Assembly: GCF_900009145.1 (NCBI RefSeq)
Contig: NZ_LN889796.1
Location: 249,601 to 313,600 of the forward strand
From: Planktothrix tepida PCC 9214
Lineage (GTDB): Bacteria > Cyanobacteriota > Cyanobacteriia > Cyanobacteriales > Microcoleaceae
DNA: 64,000 nucleotides
Direction: 5' to 3'
Position 1 is the stretch's first letter. Each line of letters starts with the position of its first letter. Below the pieces are notes generated by a model. It was not told the origin of the DNA, ran no database searches, and was given only the letters and a program-made list of their open reading frames with translations. Of the stretch, positions 8,202 to 17,130 are shown piece by piece. The position numbers and the translations under genes are program-made.

Positions 8202-9375
8202 GTGCTGAAGGCAACAAAAGTTAGGCTATATCCAACAACAGAACAGGCATTAGCATTGGCTAAGTCATTGGGTTGTGCAAGATCGCAAAAGGAATTTTGC
8301 CTTAAACGCCTGTATTCAGCACTATCAAGAAACTGGCAAAAGCCTAAAATTAGCATCTTATAAGGGAATGTTACCTCAACTTAAAAAAGAGTATCCTTGG
8401 CTTAAAGAGGATTGCTACTCATCGGTTCTCCAGTGTATCGCAATCAACCTAGACAGAGCTTACAAAAACTTTTTTGAGGGACGAGCTAAATTTCCTAATT
8501 TCAAATCTAAACATCACAAGCAATCAATTCAGTATCCTCAAAGTGTTACTGTTAACGGTGAATATCTAAAAGTTCCCAAGATTGGTGAAATCAAAGCAAT
8601 ATTTCACCGAGAGATTACAGGAAAAATTAAAACAGTAACAATTTCCAAGACTTCAAGTAATAAATACTTTGCTTCTATTCTGTGTGAAGTAGAATCAAAT
8701 GGAGTCAAGGAATCGGGAAATAAAGTTATTGGAATTGATTTAGGGCTAAAGGATTTCGCAATTGTTCATGATGGACAAAAAGTAACCAAATACGCTAATC
8801 CAAAACATTTAAAGCGTCATCAGAAAAATCTAGCCCGGAAACAGAAAAAACTCTCCCGAAAAACCAAAGGTAGTAAATCGAGAGAGAAATTCAGAAAAAT
8901 TATTGCTAAGGTTCACGAGAAAATAACCAACTCCCGCCAAGATTTCTTGCATAAATTATCAAGAGAATTGGTAAACGAAAGCCAAGTGATTGTCGTTGAA
9001 AACCTCAACGTCAAGGGAATGGTTAAGAACCGAAAGTTATCTAAGTCGATATCTGATGTGGGTTGGGGAAAATTTGTCAACTTTGTTGATTATAAGCTGA
9101 AGCAAAAAAACGGCGAATTTATAGAAATTGATCGCTTTTTCCCTAGCTCTAAAACTTGTTCGAGTTGCGGTCATATACTAAGTGAGTTGCCTCTGGATAT
9201 CAGAGAATGGGATTGCCCAAATTGCCAAACTCACCATGACCGTGATGAAAACGCTGCACTTAATATCAGGAATGAAGGCATCAGAATATTAACTGAAGGC
9301 GGAGGGAACCCCGTTTTTGCTGATGGAGGCTGTGTAAGACCACCTACTTTTCAAGTAAGGGGCATCGGTCTGTGA
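8202..9375 (+). pseudogene. tnpB: RNA-guided nuclease TnpB, frameshifted near codon 28
   Basis: The start at GTG 8202 encodes LKATKVRLYPTTEQALALA up to GCAR; the family would continue with about three residues and then N(F/Y)ALN. Here 10 instead of 9 bases separate GCAR from NFALNACIQHYQE, a +1 shift at about 8286-8296. The rest is open from 8275 to 9375 (366 residues). The RuvC residues are present: Asp in VIGIDLGLKDFAI, Glu in VIVVENLNVKGM, Asp in HDRDENAALNI, and the zinc knuckle CSSCGH...CPNC. A GTG at 8275 could still make an N-truncated protein. Either a recent frameshift or a sequencing slip explains it. Confidence 0.85.
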
Positions 9376-9491
9376 ATTCAGAAGCCAACACCGACCCGAT
9401 TAGGGCGGTGTTGGTAGTTCACCAAAATTGATTCCATCGGAACCCATCCCCATTCACCCTTGAACGGAACATTTCAGTTATTCCTGCGGCT

Positions 9492-10838
9492 ATGGAATCT
9501 AAACCTAATCCTCAAAATATCAACCTACTTCACTCAATTTTCCGATCCACAGCTTTCAAAGCTATCCTGGGAAAACTCAACCCGATTCTGTTTTGGGCGG
9601 CTCTAGCCGGATTGATGACCGGATTGATTGGGGGTAGCTTTCGGTTTCTAGTCTCAGTAATCCTAGATAACCGGGTGCGTTGGATTCATTCTTTAGATCA
9701 GATGCCTGGAAAAGGGGCGATTATCTCGATTGTTGTATCAAGTGTCATGGTCTATCTGGGATTTGGCTTGATGCGACGCTTTGCTCCAGATACCTCCGGT
9801 AGTGGCATTCCCCAAATTGAAGGGATGCTATCAGGGCATTTACCCCTAGTTTGGCAACGGGTACTGCCGATTAAGTTCGCTACGGGTCTTCTCATCCTGG
9901 GTAGTGGCATGGTGATGGGACGGGAAGGGCCAACGATTCAGATGGGAGGCAGTATCGGCAAGATGGTCGGTACTTGGTTTCGGGCTTCTCACGAACAAAC
10001 GAGAGTGTTGGTTGCAGCTAACGCCGGAGCGGGACTAGCAACGGCTTTCAACGCGCCTTTGGCGGGAATTCTGTTTGTGTTTGAAGAAATGAAACCCGTG
10101 TTTGAGGATCAAGTTCATGCGTATCGAGCCATAACATTATCGTGTATTACCGCAACGATTGGACAGCAACTCATCTTGGGGACTGGGCCTGTTTTAAAAC
10201 TGACTCAATTTGAAACGCCACCCCTCGCCTCGTTGTGGATTTTTGCCCTTTTAGGAGTTGCCTTTGGGATAATTGGGTATTATTTTAATGCTTTCTTAGT
10301 GAAAAGTTTAGATTTTTTTTCAAGTTTGCGCGGCATTCCCTATCAACTAACGGGGCTATTTGTGGGGGGTTTTATTGGGTTAATGAGTTGGCTTTATGCC
10401 CCGACGACTGGCGGTGGGGAAGAGATGATCATCTGGTCGTTTAATAATGTAGAACCTACTGATTTTCTCTTATTATTATTTATGGTTCGATTTGGAATGA
10501 CTATTCTGTGCTATGGGTCTGGTGCTCCGGGCGGAATTTTTGCGCCCATGCTTTCAATTGCAACTTTATTCTCGTTAGGTGTTGCTAAACAAATTTATCT
10601 TTGGTTTCCGAGTATTTTACCCGTACCTCAAGTCTTAACAATTACTGGGATGGGAGCATTGGTTTCTGCCACCGTCCGCGCTCCCCTAACGGCAATTTTA
10701 TTAACCTTAGAAATGACGGCTAATTATCAGTTAATTTTGCCAATTTTAGTCAGTTGTTTTATGGCTAGTGCTACGGCTGAGGGATTGGGAGGAAGACCGA
10801 TTTACTCAGTGCTTTTGGAACGAAGATTAAAAAAGTAA
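9492..10838 (+). CDS. CLC-family chloride/proton exchanger
   Basis: The 448-residue membrane protein carries the three CLC selectivity motifs: GSGIP at 103-107, GREGP at 143-147 with the gating glutamate Glu145, and GAPGGIFAP in the C-terminal half. The internal acidic pair in ILFVFEEM (Glu197/198) corresponds to the proton glutamate of exchangers, so a 2Cl-/H+ antiporter is more likely than a passive channel. There is no C-terminal CBS pair. The ATG at 9492 gives the family N-terminus. It is transcribed alone; a hairpin at 10982-11012 may end the transcript. Role is likely anion homeostasis or acid tolerance. Confidence 0.94.
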   Translation: MESKPNPQNINLLHSIFRSTAFKAILGKLNPILFWAALAGLMTGLIGGSFRFLVSVILDNRVRWIHSLDQMPGKGAIISIVVSSVMVYLGFGLMRRFAPDTSGSGIPQIEGMLSGHLPLVWQRVLPIKFATGLLILGSGMVMGREGPTIQMGGSIGKMVGTWFRASHEQTRVLVAANAGAGLATAFNAPLAGILFVFEEMKPVFEDQVHAYRAITLSCITATIGQQLILGTGPVLKLTQFETPPLASLWIFALLGVAFGIIGYYFNAFLVKSLDFFSSLRGIPYQLTGLFVGGFIGLMSWLYAPTTGGGEEMIIWSFNNVEPTDFLLLLFMVRFGMTILCYGSGAPGGIFAPMLSIATLFSLGVAKQIYLWFPSILPVPQVLTITGMGALVSATVRAPLTAILLTLEMTANYQLILPILVSCFMASATAEGLGGRPIYSVLLERRLKK

Positions 10839-10981
10839 AGTAATATGAAATCTTGAAAAGAATGCTATAAAAGGGAACAGGGAACAGGGGGGAAAAGAAA
10901 ATCGGGAATAGGGGAGCGGAAAAAGTGATGAGTTATCCGATTAGTTATTTGTAGCAAATATTTAAAGATTTCATATAACCA

Positions 10982-11012
10982 GCACCAACGAAAAAAGCTT
11001 TTAGTTTGGTGC
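10982..11012 (+). terminator. Hairpin downstream of the CLC gene
   Basis: GCACCAA (10982-10988) pairs with TTGGTGC (11006-11012) around an AT-rich loop. A clear U-run is missing, so termination is only likely. The 320-bp gap 10839-11158 otherwise holds two heptamer units (GGGAACA) and an imperfect inverted repeat at 11074-11119 near the end of the next minus-strand gene. Confidence 0.45.
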
Positions 11013-11158
11013 GGTTCTTCTGGCTCCCATTGTCTGAATGTACTCCATTAATCATCGTATTTTTTAAATGAAGTTGAATGATCATCCTAATGATAAATTT
11101 CACAAAGATCATCATTCAAATTTTCTGGCTTCCTATTAATTAGTAATTCACCCAAATC

Positions 11159-11557
11159 TTAGTGACAAATTCCGGTAAAGGTTTGACCACTATGCTGAAT
11201 TTGAATTACACTATAGTTACCCAATAAACTAAAACTAATAGGACTTCCAGCTTGAGATTTTCCACTATAAGTATCGTTCCCTTGATAGGTTGTAGAGGCT
11301 AATCCAGCCGGCTGCATTTGTCCATTTATAGATTCATTTATGGTGACTGAAACAGGTTGTTTTTTCTCCATGCTATTGTTATCGATGACAGAGGTATAAA
11401 AGTAAATTTTATGACCTTGATTTGTCCTACCTTTGGCAACACAGATAATTCCATCACCTAAACTGGGAGCGGCTGACGCTATTTGAACTGGAAGGCTAGG
11501 AAAGAGTAACACTGTTCCTATCGCTACAAAACTCAATTTGTTAAAAAAATTAAACAT
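11159..11557 (-). CDS. Small secreted protein of unknown function
   Basis: The 132-residue protein begins with a classical signal peptide (positive FNFFNK, then a hydrophobic core, then a likely cleavage after PVQIASA near residue 29). The mature part has two cysteines (IICVAKG and FTGICH), which may form a disulfide, and is rich in Thr, Ser, Gln and aromatic residues, consistent with a small beta fold. I do not recognise the family. It stands alone between the CLC gene and the VIT remnant. Periplasmic or outer-surface location is inferred from the signal peptide only. Confidence 0.75.
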   Translation of the reverse strand: MFNFFNKLSFVAIGTVLLFPSLPVQIASAAPSLGDGIICVAKGRTNQGHKIYFYTSVIDNNSMEKKQPVSVTINESINGQMQPAGLASTTYQGNDTYSGKSQAGSPISFSLLGNYSVIQIQHSGQTFTGICH

Positions 11558-11696
11558 GATTTTGCTAGTCCATTCGATAGATAGACAAAATTAGGAGAAT
11601 CATCACCATAATTGACTGGAGTTTATTGCAAAAAAGTGACAAAACCGTGCAAAATCCTATTAATTTATAGCGGTTTTCAGTCCTGTGAGGTATTGA

Positions 11697-11921
11697 TCAA
11701 AAGTGCAGATCAATCAGTTTCCCGATTAGAACACCTGCGATCGCTGCTAATCCAGCAATCCCGACGGTTTGTAGAACCGTTGGTAACACTGCACGCATCC
11801 CAATTCGAGCGCGACCATATCCCAACAGGATCAACAGCAACAAGGTCATGAGCAACGAAACCCATCGTGCTTCTGCTAGGGGTAAGAATACAAACGCTAA
11901 CACCGGAGAGGGAAGTTTTCG
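11697..11921 (-). pseudogene. C-terminal remnant of a VIT1/CCC1-type iron/manganese transporter
   Basis: The frame reads FLPLAEARWVSLLMTLLLLI, then LGYGRARIG, LPTVLQTVGIAGLAAIAGVL and IGKLI, which is the last membrane part of VIT1/CCC1 transporters. A full protein has about 230-250 residues and five membrane segments; only about 75 codons remain, with a TGA directly upstream at 11924. The stop codon of cbpM lies immediately before it, so a deletion has joined cbpM to the tail of this gene. A GTG at 11903 could start translation, but no metal-binding part is left. Confidence 0.75.
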
Positions 11922-11924
11922 TCA

Positions 11925-12254
11925 TCATTTCTCAAAATTGTTACGGGCACTGTGGGATTCATAGGCTTGCAAAAGCGCCTTGAGGCGAGCTATTTCCTGG
12001 CTCATATCGAGAACCATTTGAGCCCCAATCCAATTAACGCTTAGATCCCGTCGCAGCCGTAAAATTTGGGTCAGGCGAGTAATTTCTCTGGCGGGTAACT
12101 GATCCTGTTCCGCTTCAATCACATTCAAAGCCACTAACCGACGTACCAAAGTCACAGAAACCGCCGTCAGGGTGGCTACCTGTTCAACGGTATAGCAACG
12201 CTCCTCCCCAGTGGCGGATTCGGAGGAGACTAAATCAATCATGTCTTCGTTCAT
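11925..12254 (-). CDS. cbpM: Chaperone modulator CbpM (MerR-like)
   Basis: The 109-residue protein has a MerR-type helix-turn-helix near residues 20-50 (YTVEQVATLTAVSVTLVRRL) followed by a helical region (ITRLTQILRLRRDLSVNWIG) and a C-terminal coiled segment, the form of CbpM. Members bind the J domain of CbpA and limit its stimulation of DnaK. The ATG at 12254 overlaps the cbpA stop by 4 nt (ATGA), so translation is coupled and partner levels are matched. The stop is followed at once by the VIT remnant. Assignment rests on size, motif and pairing with cbpA. Confidence 0.9.
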   Translation of the reverse strand: MNEDMIDLVSSESATGEERCYTVEQVATLTAVSVTLVRRLVALNVIEAEQDQLPAREITRLTQILRLRRDLSVNWIGAQMVLDMSQEIARLKALLQAYESHSARNNFEK

Positions 12255-13261
12255 AGGGTGATATTCTCCAGATTGGCATGGGGGTTAAACATCCGATGGG
12301 CGCGAATCGTTTCATAGCTGGTGCGTTCAATCTCACTCAACTCATTTTCCTTGGGAGCCACAATCATCAGTTTGACCAGTTGATCGGTACGCTCCCCTTT
12401 AAGTAATTTCCATCCCTTACCCCGCAACCTTAAGACCTGTCCTGATTTTACACCGGGGGGAATTTTCATCGTCACCAGTCCATCGGGTGTCGGAACCTGA
12501 AGGTCAGTTCCTAATACCGCTTCATCGGGCGCGAGGTTAATTTCACAGGTAATATTCGTTTGGTCGTCCAGCTTAAAGAAGGGATGGGGAGCGAGATCAA
12601 TCGTCACATATAGATCGCCGTGTTCTTTGGTAAAGGGATTCATTCGCCCTTTTCCCTTAATGCGAATCCGGCTACCTGGTTTAGCACCAGGGGGAACCCG
12701 GACTTTAAACGACGGTTCTCCTTCGAGTTGCAACTGTTTAACCACACCTTGAAAGGCTTCTGCCATCGTCAGAACAATCGCCGCTTCAACGTCAGGTTGG
12801 GGCGCATAGCTATGATAGGGGGAACGATACCCCGGATCAAATTCGTCTGTCTCTTCTGGGTAGCCATCGCTGGTGTAATAACGATAAGCGCGACGACCCT
12901 GGCGATCGCCCTGACCATAACGATTCAACAGTTGATTAATAAAGTCATTGAAATCCCCATATTGTCCAAAGTCCGTATCTTCATACTGGGTCGCGCCTGT
13001 CCCTGGCGGTGGCATTCCCTCCTGGGCATATTTCCAATATTGTCCGTACTGGTCATACTTCTTGCGGTTTTCTTCATTAGATAGAACTTCGTAGGCTTCG
13101 TTAATTTCCTTAAACCGTTCTTCTGCCTTTTTATCATTAGGATTGAGATCAGGATGATATTGACGAGCCAGTTTTCGATAGGCTTTCTTAATAGCATCCT
13201 GATCAACTGCTTTATCAACACCTAAGATGGCGTAGTAATCTTTAAAATCTTGAGCAGCCAT
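12251..13261 (-). CDS. cbpA: CbpA-type DnaJ co-chaperone
   Basis: The 336-residue protein has an N-terminal J domain (DYYAILGVDK, HPD at 36-38, FKEINEAYEVLSNEENRKKYDQYG), a glycine/tyrosine-rich linker, and two C-terminal beta domains (about 155-320) with FKVRVPPGAKPGSRIRIKGKG and MKIPPGVKSGQVLRLRGKG. It lacks the cysteine-rich zinc region of DnaJ, which marks the CbpA class. It should recruit substrates to DnaK. It forms an overlapping pair with cbpM. A TCAGTTA heptamer tract immediately precedes the gene (13263-13314), close enough to influence expression, and the start at ATG 13261 is the family start. Confidence 0.94.
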   Translation of the reverse strand: MAAQDFKDYYAILGVDKAVDQDAIKKAYRKLARQYHPDLNPNDKKAEERFKEINEAYEVLSNEENRKKYDQYGQYWKYAQEGMPPPGTGATQYEDTDFGQYGDFNDFINQLLNRYGQGDRQGRRAYRYYTSDGYPEETDEFDPGYRSPYHSYAPQPDVEAAIVLTMAEAFQGVVKQLQLEGEPSFKVRVPPGAKPGSRIRIKGKGRMNPFTKEHGDLYVTIDLAPHPFFKLDDQTNITCEINLAPDEAVLGTDLQVPTPDGLVTMKIPPGVKSGQVLRLRGKGWKLLKGERTDQLVKLMIVAPKENELSEIERTSYETIRAHRMFNPHANLENITL

Positions 13262-13262
13262 A

Positions 13263-13314
13263 ATCAGTTATCAGTTATCAGTTATCAGTTATCAGTTATC
13301 AGTTATCAGTTATC
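13263..13314. repeat. Tandem heptamer tract (TTATCAG)n upstream of cbpA
   Basis: Seven nearly perfect copies of the heptamer TTATCAG directly abut the cbpA start codon. The same heptamer recurs at 35493-35529 and, inverted, at 35696-35722. Because it replaces the expected leader of cbpA, copy number could change promoter or ribosome-site spacing. Confidence 0.9.
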
Positions 13315-13433
13315 AAAAAAAGTGGGGACGGGAGGCTTTTAGTCACCCGTTATTAGTTTGAAGACAAGCAAAAATTGTCTGCTCCCCCTTCTCCCTCTGC
13401 CTCCCCTGCTCTCCCTGCGCCCCCTGTTTCTAA

Positions 13434-13646
13434 CTAGAGCATTCTTCCCCGTTTAAATTGAGCAATACCATTGTTTAAAGCACTTTTTAAGGGGGAAGCT
13501 AACGTGGCGATTAGCTGTTCCGACTGATTAAAGGTTGGGTTTTCCTCAATTAATGGATTGAGGGCGGTTTTAAGGACATCATTCTGACTCTGTAGTGTTT
13601 CATAGATTGCCTTACATTCATCAAATTCGAGGGTAAAACCATCCAT
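13434..13646 (-). CDS. Small hypothetical protein
   Basis: From ATG 13646 the 70-residue product reads MDGFTLEFDECKAIYETLQS and later NPLIEENPTFNQSEQLIATL, ending with FKRGRML. It is predicted mostly helical with no membrane segment. A longer start at 13715 would overlap the preceding gene by 41 nt, so the shorter start, 28 bp after that gene's stop, is preferred. It follows another small unknown gene on the same strand, suggesting a two-gene unit. I do not recognise the family. Confidence 0.6.
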   Translation of the reverse strand: MDGFTLEFDECKAIYETLQSQNDVLKTALNPLIEENPTFNQSEQLIATLASPLKSALNNGIAQFKRGRML

Positions 13647-13674
13647 ATTATCCCAGGTGAGATCCCCCAATACT

Positions 13675-13926
13675 TTACCACAGTTCGATTGCAGTCTCCC
13701 TAGGCGCAATATCATGGGGAATGCGGCTGCGTAATAGCTTTTCCGTTTCGTTACAAAGGAAGTTGACGTGATCCTGTAGGGCTAAATGTTCGTCATCGGT
13801 TAACTCCTGCTGCAATTGACTACGGATGGCATGAATCAATTCATCTTTCGTATTCCCTTCATACCAGACTCGGCGAACGGTATGTTCAATAAAGTGAAAT
13901 CGCAGTTGTTCAAAGGCATAAGGCAT
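13675..13926 (-). CDS. Small hypothetical protein
   Basis: This 83-residue acidic helical protein begins MPYAFEQLRFHFIEHTVRRV and contains a repeated charged pattern (KDELIHAIRSQLQQELTDDE). No signal peptide, membrane segment or known motif is visible. It is the first gene of a likely two-gene unit with the ORF ending at 13434. Its codon use resembles the neighbouring genes, supporting a real gene, but the function is unknown. Confidence 0.65.
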   Translation of the reverse strand: MPYAFEQLRFHFIEHTVRRVWYEGNTKDELIHAIRSQLQQELTDDEHLALQDHVNFLCNETEKLLRSRIPHDIAPRETAIELW

Positions 13927-14193
13927 AACAAAATCCTCGTAGTAATTCTAATGTTATTGTCATCTTCAGGTGCATTATTGATTTCTATTGTGCCAGTAAT
14001 GTTGTGTCTTGTTGATCAGCTAAACTCAAAGAAAAGACCCCTTGAATTGTCACCACTTTGTTACTTTTGCAGGATAGAATATAGGATCTGGTTACAGATT
14101 AGTTTAAAAAAGTAAATTTCTTCTAGGAAAATTTACTGTTTAGACCCCGATTTGAACAAAAGACCTATCTAAAATTCATGAGGTTATAAGCTA

Positions 14194-14412
14194 ATGTCTA
14201 CTTCTAGTCATCCTCAACCCAATGTAGATCCCAATACAGAGCCTTATAGCAATCCCCATCCTGAAGAAGTCGAAGATCCAAATATCGATCCCTATACTAA
14301 TCCTGATCCCAATTCTAATACAGACCCTAACTTAGAACCCTATACTAATCCTCATCCTGAACCCGTGAAAGACCCCAATATTGATCCCTATACCAATCCT
14401 GAATCTGAATAG
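14194..14412 (+). CDS. 72-residue Asp/Asn/Pro/Tyr repeat protein
   Basis: Nearly the whole protein is built of a repeating unit close to DPNxDPYTNPxPE, seen four times (DPNTEPYSNPHPE, DPNIDPYTNPDPN, DPNLEPYTNPHPE, DPNIDPYTNPESE). It is acidic, lacks hydrophobic stretches and has no signal peptide, so an extended, disordered and possibly metal-binding chain is likely. A GAGG element precedes ATG 14194. It lies 30 bp or more before the multidomain response regulator in the same direction, so joint transcription is possible. I know of no assigned function. Confidence 0.65.
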   Translation: MSTSSHPQPNVDPNTEPYSNPHPEEVEDPNIDPYTNPDPNSNTDPNLEPYTNPHPEPVKDPNIDPYTNPESE

Positions 14413-14460
14413 GAAATTTTTATTAATTCCTATTTAATCAAAGTGAAGCATTGGGAAAAT

Positions 14461-15942
14461 ATGCGAATTCTACTGGTTGAAGATGACCATAATTTAGCTC
14501 AAGCATTGAGTGCCGTTCTCAGTAAACACAATTATATTTTGGATGTTTCAACTGACGGTGAAATGGGTTGGGAGATGATGAATATCATTTCTTATGATTT
14601 AGTATTACTCGATATTATATTGCCGAAGTTGGATGGCATTAGTTTATGTCGTCGCTTACGAGAACACAATCTACAAGTTCCGGTTATGCTGATCACAGCA
14701 AAGGATTCCTTGACCGATAAACTAATGGGATTGGATAGCGGAGCCGATGATTACTTAATAAAACCCTTTGATATTCAAGAGTTGCTGGCTCGAATTCGAG
14801 TGTTCTCTCGTCGATTAACAGAACAATCAACAATCATTTTTTCCTGTGGAGATATTCGGCTCAATCCCGAAATGCGACAAATTACTTATCAGGGGCAAGT
14901 TATACCTTTTAGTCGCAAAGAATATTTATTAATAGAATTATTTATACGTCATCCTTGTCGTGTTTTTAGCCGAATGGATATTGTTGATCATCTTTGGTCA
15001 TTGGATAAACTGCCTACGGAAGATACTGTAAAATCCCATATCCGTCGCATTCGCAACAAATTAAAAGCTGTGGGAGCAGAAGATTTAATTGAAACTTTGT
15101 ATGGACATGGTTATCGAATTAATCCAAGTTTTTTACAGGATTCCTCCTCTCGTTCTCCTTTGTCTGCGGAGCCAGGAAAAGAATTAGAGAATGCGATTGC
15201 TCAAATTTGGCAAAATATTCGAGAAGGAGTGTTTAATCATCTTAAAACGTTAGAACAAGCTGTCACAAGTTTGCAATCTCAAATATTAGATCAAAATCAG
15301 CTACAAACAGCCCAAAAAAGTGCTCATCAGCTTGCAGGTACAGTTGCTACCTTTGGTTTTGAAGCCGCTGCTTATATCGCTAAGGCAATAGAAATCCTAT
15401 TACAAAATCAGGCTATACACCTAAAAACGACACATTCACTCACTCAATTAGTCAAAACTTTACGGCTAGAGTTAGAACAGCAACCCATTAATTCTATTCA
15501 TGAAGAAAATTCTTTGATTCAACTTAATTCTTCCCAGGATTTCCCTTTTGATACTCAGCCGATCCGGATCATGGCAGTCGATGATGATGCCATAATTCTT
15601 ATCTTAGTTAAACAAATTCTGGAAAATGAGGGAATTCAAGTGACTACATTAGAAAAACCAACACAAATTTGGGAAACCTTAGAAAATGTTCAGCCCAATT
15701 TGTTAATTTTAGATATTAATATGCCTGAGATGAATGGATTAGAGATCTGCCAACTCATTCGAGAAACAGCACAATGGAGTTGGTTACCCATTCTAATTCT
15801 TACCGTTCAAACGGATCGCCAGACGGTACAACAGGTGTTTGCCTGTGGTGCAGATGACTATTTAGCCAAGCCAATTGTACCCGAAGAACTATCGACTCAA
15901 GTTTGCAATCGCATTCGACGTAGCCAAAGACTGAAGCAGTAA
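14461..15942 (+). CDS. Hybrid response regulator: REC, OmpR-type DNA-binding, Hpt, REC
   Basis: From ATG 14461 the protein has 493 residues. Domain 1 (1-118) is a receiver with acidic pair ED at 7-8 and phospho-acceptor Asp51 in LVLLDIILP. Domain 2 (about 125-225) is a winged helix of OmpR type (SRKEYLLIELFIRHPCRVFSR, HIRRIRNKLKAVG). Domain 3 (about 240-340) is an Hpt helical bundle with the His in AHQLAGTVATFG. Domain 4 (about 365-490) is a second receiver with LLILDINMPEMNG. This suggests an internal phosphorelay ending in gene control. An upstream GTG at 14443 is possible but has no ribosome site. No kinase is directly adjacent. Confidence 0.93.
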   Translation: MRILLVEDDHNLAQALSAVLSKHNYILDVSTDGEMGWEMMNIISYDLVLLDIILPKLDGISLCRRLREHNLQVPVMLITAKDSLTDKLMGLDSGADDYLIKPFDIQELLARIRVFSRRLTEQSTIIFSCGDIRLNPEMRQITYQGQVIPFSRKEYLLIELFIRHPCRVFSRMDIVDHLWSLDKLPTEDTVKSHIRRIRNKLKAVGAEDLIETLYGHGYRINPSFLQDSSSRSPLSAEPGKELENAIAQIWQNIREGVFNHLKTLEQAVTSLQSQILDQNQLQTAQKSAHQLAGTVATFGFEAAAYIAKAIEILLQNQAIHLKTTHSLTQLVKTLRLELEQQPINSIHEENSLIQLNSSQDFPFDTQPIRIMAVDDDAIILILVKQILENEGIQVTTLEKPTQIWETLENVQPNLLILDINMPEMNGLEICQLIRETAQWSWLPILILTVQTDRQTVQQVFACGADDYLAKPIVPEELSTQVCNRIRRSQRLKQ

Positions 15943-15985
15943 TCAGTCATGTTATTGCTATTACATACATTAAAATTAAAGCCTA

Positions 15986-16122
15986 ATCTTCTTCAGCATC
16001 AGATACTATAATTTTTTTACCTTTATCAACCTCTTTTTTTTCTAATAAGACTAATTGAATTGATTCTAGTTCTTCATCTGTTACTTCCCATAACTTTGCT
16101 GTAAGCTGATCAATTTTTTTTT
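15986..16122 (-). pseudogene. C-terminal fragment of an unidentified gene cut by the ISL3-type element
   Basis: On the minus strand the frame ...KIDQLTAKLWEVTDEELE...SIQLVLLEKKEVDKG...SDAEED ends naturally at about 15986 and runs up to the left end of the insertion element at 16123 (frame closes inside the element). It has no start of its own and is not the missing half of the toxin gene at the other end of the element. The family is not recognised. The element has therefore been accompanied by a rearrangement. Confidence 0.35.
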
Positions 16123-17130
16123 GGTTCTTCAGTATCTAGTATGCTAAAATTATAGTTAATAAAATCAAGAAAGACAAAAAATATATCTACCCCTAGCTGA
16201 AAAGCTTTTTCCGGTTGACAGTTAAGCCATCTGTGTTGTTAACTAAAATCAGAAAAATGGTAAATTCAGGGTAAATCAGTAACAATGACTTCCTCAAGGG
16301 AAATTAAAATGCTCACAGAACTTCTGGAGCTAGAAGGAGTAAAAGTAGTCTCACGTCATCAGCATAAAGGGATTGGAATAATTTTAGAGATAGAGCCAAT
16401 CCATCAGGAAAGTATTTGTCCTCGTTGTGGGGAAAAAAGTCATAAATTACATCAAAACCATCGATATATAATTAAAGATTTACCTTGGGGAGAATCGCCA
16501 GTATTTTTGGAAATAAATAGACGACAGTTCAAATGTAAGAAATGTAAAAGGCCGTTTAGTGAGGAGTTAGATTTCGTGGAAAAAAGAAGGACTTATACAA
16601 AAAGATTGGCTAATAGAATCGTACAAGAAGTTTTAGAAAAGGATATAAACAGTGTTGCCAAAAAAGGATTAGTGACAACAGAAGAAATAGAAAGGATGTT
16701 AAAAGACGCATCATCAGAATTAGCTGAGTTCAAACCCACCGATTTAAAAAGATTAGGAATAGATGAAATAGCATTGATTAAAGGAAAAGGAAATTATTGT
16801 GCAGTTTTAATAGATTTAGACAAGTCGAAGTTAATTGCAATTCTCCAAAAAAGAACACAAGAAGAAATCAAAAAAGTGTTGCTGGGATGGGGAACAGAGG
16901 TGCTAGAAAAGGTAGAAGAAGTCAGCATAGATCTGTGGAAAGGATACAGAAGCTTATATTGCTTACTTTGATCACAGAACAACCAGTGGGGTAGTGGAGG
17001 GAATTAATAACAAGCTGAAACTGATTAAACGCTCGGCTTATGGATTCAGGAATTTCAAAAACTTTCAATCAAGATGTTTACTGAATTGGCATTTTAACTA
17101 AATCTTTAGCATACTAAATACTGAAGAACC
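16123..17130 (+). mobile_element. ISL3-family insertion sequence, internally deleted
   Basis: The element is bounded by 25-bp inverted repeats with one mismatch: 16123-16147 (GGTTCTTCAGTAT.TAGTATG...) and 17106-17130. Ends starting GGTTCTTC are typical of ISL3. Its 1008-bp length is short of the usual 1.3-1.5 kb, because the transposase has lost its middle. The flanks TTTTTTTT and ATAAATAA do not match, so no 8-bp target duplication remains, which fits adjacent deletion or recombination after insertion. Confidence 0.85.
16285..17101 (+). pseudogene. ISL3-family transposase with central deletion
   Basis: The first part (16285-16971) encodes the N-terminal zinc region (CPRCGEKSHKL...CKKCKRPF), helix-turn-helix part and first catalytic Asp in LGIDEIALIKGKG up to IDLWKGYRS. 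The frame then shifts and the C-terminal end continues from about 16950 as AYIAYFDHRTTSGVVEGINN and KLKLIKRSAYGFRNFKNF up to TAA 17101, including the last catalytic Glu. Roughly 100 or more residues between them, with the second Asp region, are missing. The protein cannot be an active transposase. A second element could still mobilise it in trans because both ends are intact. Confidence 0.85.

Larger units (their letters stand above)
8104..9414 (+). mobile_element. IS200/IS605-group TnpB-only (IS1341-type) element bounded by hairpins
   Basis: A 30-nt imperfect hairpin at 8104-8133 (CCCACG...CGTGGG) lies at the left and another at 9385-9414 (CCAACACCG...CGGTGTTGG) lies at the right. Both share a GACCCGATTAGGGC-like core, as expected of subterminal hairpins in this group. 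There is no tnpA transposase, so the element would depend on a partner in trans. The right hairpin region may also form the 3' end of a guide (omega) RNA. Exact cleavage sites cannot be fixed. Confidence 0.7.
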
